A stretch of 64,000 nt of DNA. Source: Streptacidiphilus jeojiense. GTDB taxonomy: Bacteria; Actinomycetota; Actinomycetes; Streptomycetales; Streptomycetaceae. The stretch spans positions 124,001 to 188,000 of the forward strand of contig NZ_JOEH01000026.1 in NCBI RefSeq assembly GCF_000719095.1, given 5' to 3'. Below are positions 63,857 through 64,000 of this stretch, piece after piece. A program made the position numbers and the translations under genes. Within the stretch, counting starts at the first letter, position 1. Each line of letters starts with the position of its first letter. Below the pieces are notes generated by a model. The model had not been told where the DNA came from and did not search any database. It was given only the letters and a program-made list of their open reading frames with translations.

Positions 63857-64000
63857 GGACACCTCGCGGGTGACCTCCTGCGCCTGGGGCTGCAGACTGG
63901 CGGTGAGCTCGGAACGGTGGTGCCCGCCGCTGAAGGTGACGGTCAGGGTGCCGGGCGAGGACTGCGCGGTGCTGGTGGTGAAGCCCAGCGCCGGTACGGC
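63851..64000 (-). CDS. C-terminal end of an unidentified protein, 5' part outside window
   Basis: On the minus strand a frame is open from the window's end to a stop at 63851-63853, giving the last 49 residues. They include ALGFTTSTAQSSPG, LTVTFSGGHHRSELTASLQ and EVTREVSW. The alternating Thr/Val/Ser pattern suggests a beta-sandwich tail of an exported protein. Nothing more can be said. Confidence 0.5.
   Translation of the reverse strand, partial: AVPALGFTTSTAQSSPGTLTVTFSGGHHRSELTASLQPQAQEVTREVSW

Overview
The window is very GC-rich, uses GTG and TTG starts, packs genes with ATGA and GTGA overlaps, and carries many lipoprotein binding proteins and secreted glycoside hydrolases. This points to a filamentous soil actinomycete of the Streptomyces/Kitasatospora/Streptacidiphilus type. 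The genus is an inference. I saw no rRNA, tRNA, CRISPR array or intact transposon.

Layout. (1) 1-9426: a truncated Ala/Ser-rich exported protein ending in five histidines, a secreted protein of unknown function (minus strand) followed by a decayed tandem copy lying between two copies of its terminator, an alkaline-phosphatase-superfamily phosphodiesterase, a 14-TM exporter, a small membrane protein and a PQQ-type sugar dehydrogenase lipoprotein. (2) 9524-16016: tyrosine catabolism. An AsnC/Lrp regulator diverges from hppD, hmgA, an unrecognised gene, fahA and the two subunits of a 3-oxoacid CoA-transferase. No maleylacetoacetate isomerase of a known family is present, and the unrecognised gene sits exactly at that step. 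(3) 16084-27590: a GntR/FCD regulator diverges from a tightly overlapped nine-gene operon. It encodes a branched-chain-amino-acid-type ABC importer, including a fused LivM-LivG protein, and five catabolic enzymes: an FAD aromatic-type hydroxylase, a hydroxypyruvate-isomerase-like barrel, an IlvD/Edd dehydratase, an FAH-family hydrolase and a 3-hydroxyisobutyrate-dehydrogenase-family reductase. The combination suggests import and degradation of an unidentified aromatic or sugar-acid compound.

(4) 27663-38594: a minus-strand operon with a CUT1 sugar importer (no ATPase), an SDR, a ThuA protein, two Gfo/Idh/MocA oxidoreductases and a xylose-isomerase-like barrel. It diverges from a GntR-LacI-type chimeric regulator and a mannonate-dehydratase-type enolase-superfamily enzyme. 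(5) 38836-62121: a glycan-degradation region. It has a 1343-aa secreted multidomain GH3 enzyme, two tandem cytoplasmic GH38 alpha-mannosidases, two convergent ROK regulators, an uncharacterised secreted clan GH-A-like protein, a second CUT1 importer without ATPase, and a secreted GH95-like enzyme with a fascin-like beta-trefoil. One ROK regulator (50710-52836) has an N-terminal half that reads as a domesticated IS630-family transposase with its catalytic residues lost. I consider this the most novel item in the window. (6) 62222-64000: a RibD/DHFR-like reductase, a CAP-domain secreted protein and the 3' end of another gene.

Functionally, most of the window is nutrient acquisition: secreted hydrolases release sugars, CUT1 importers bring them in (presumably energised by a shared ATPase encoded elsewhere), cytoplasmic glycosidases and oxidoreductases process them, and dedicated local regulators gate each block.
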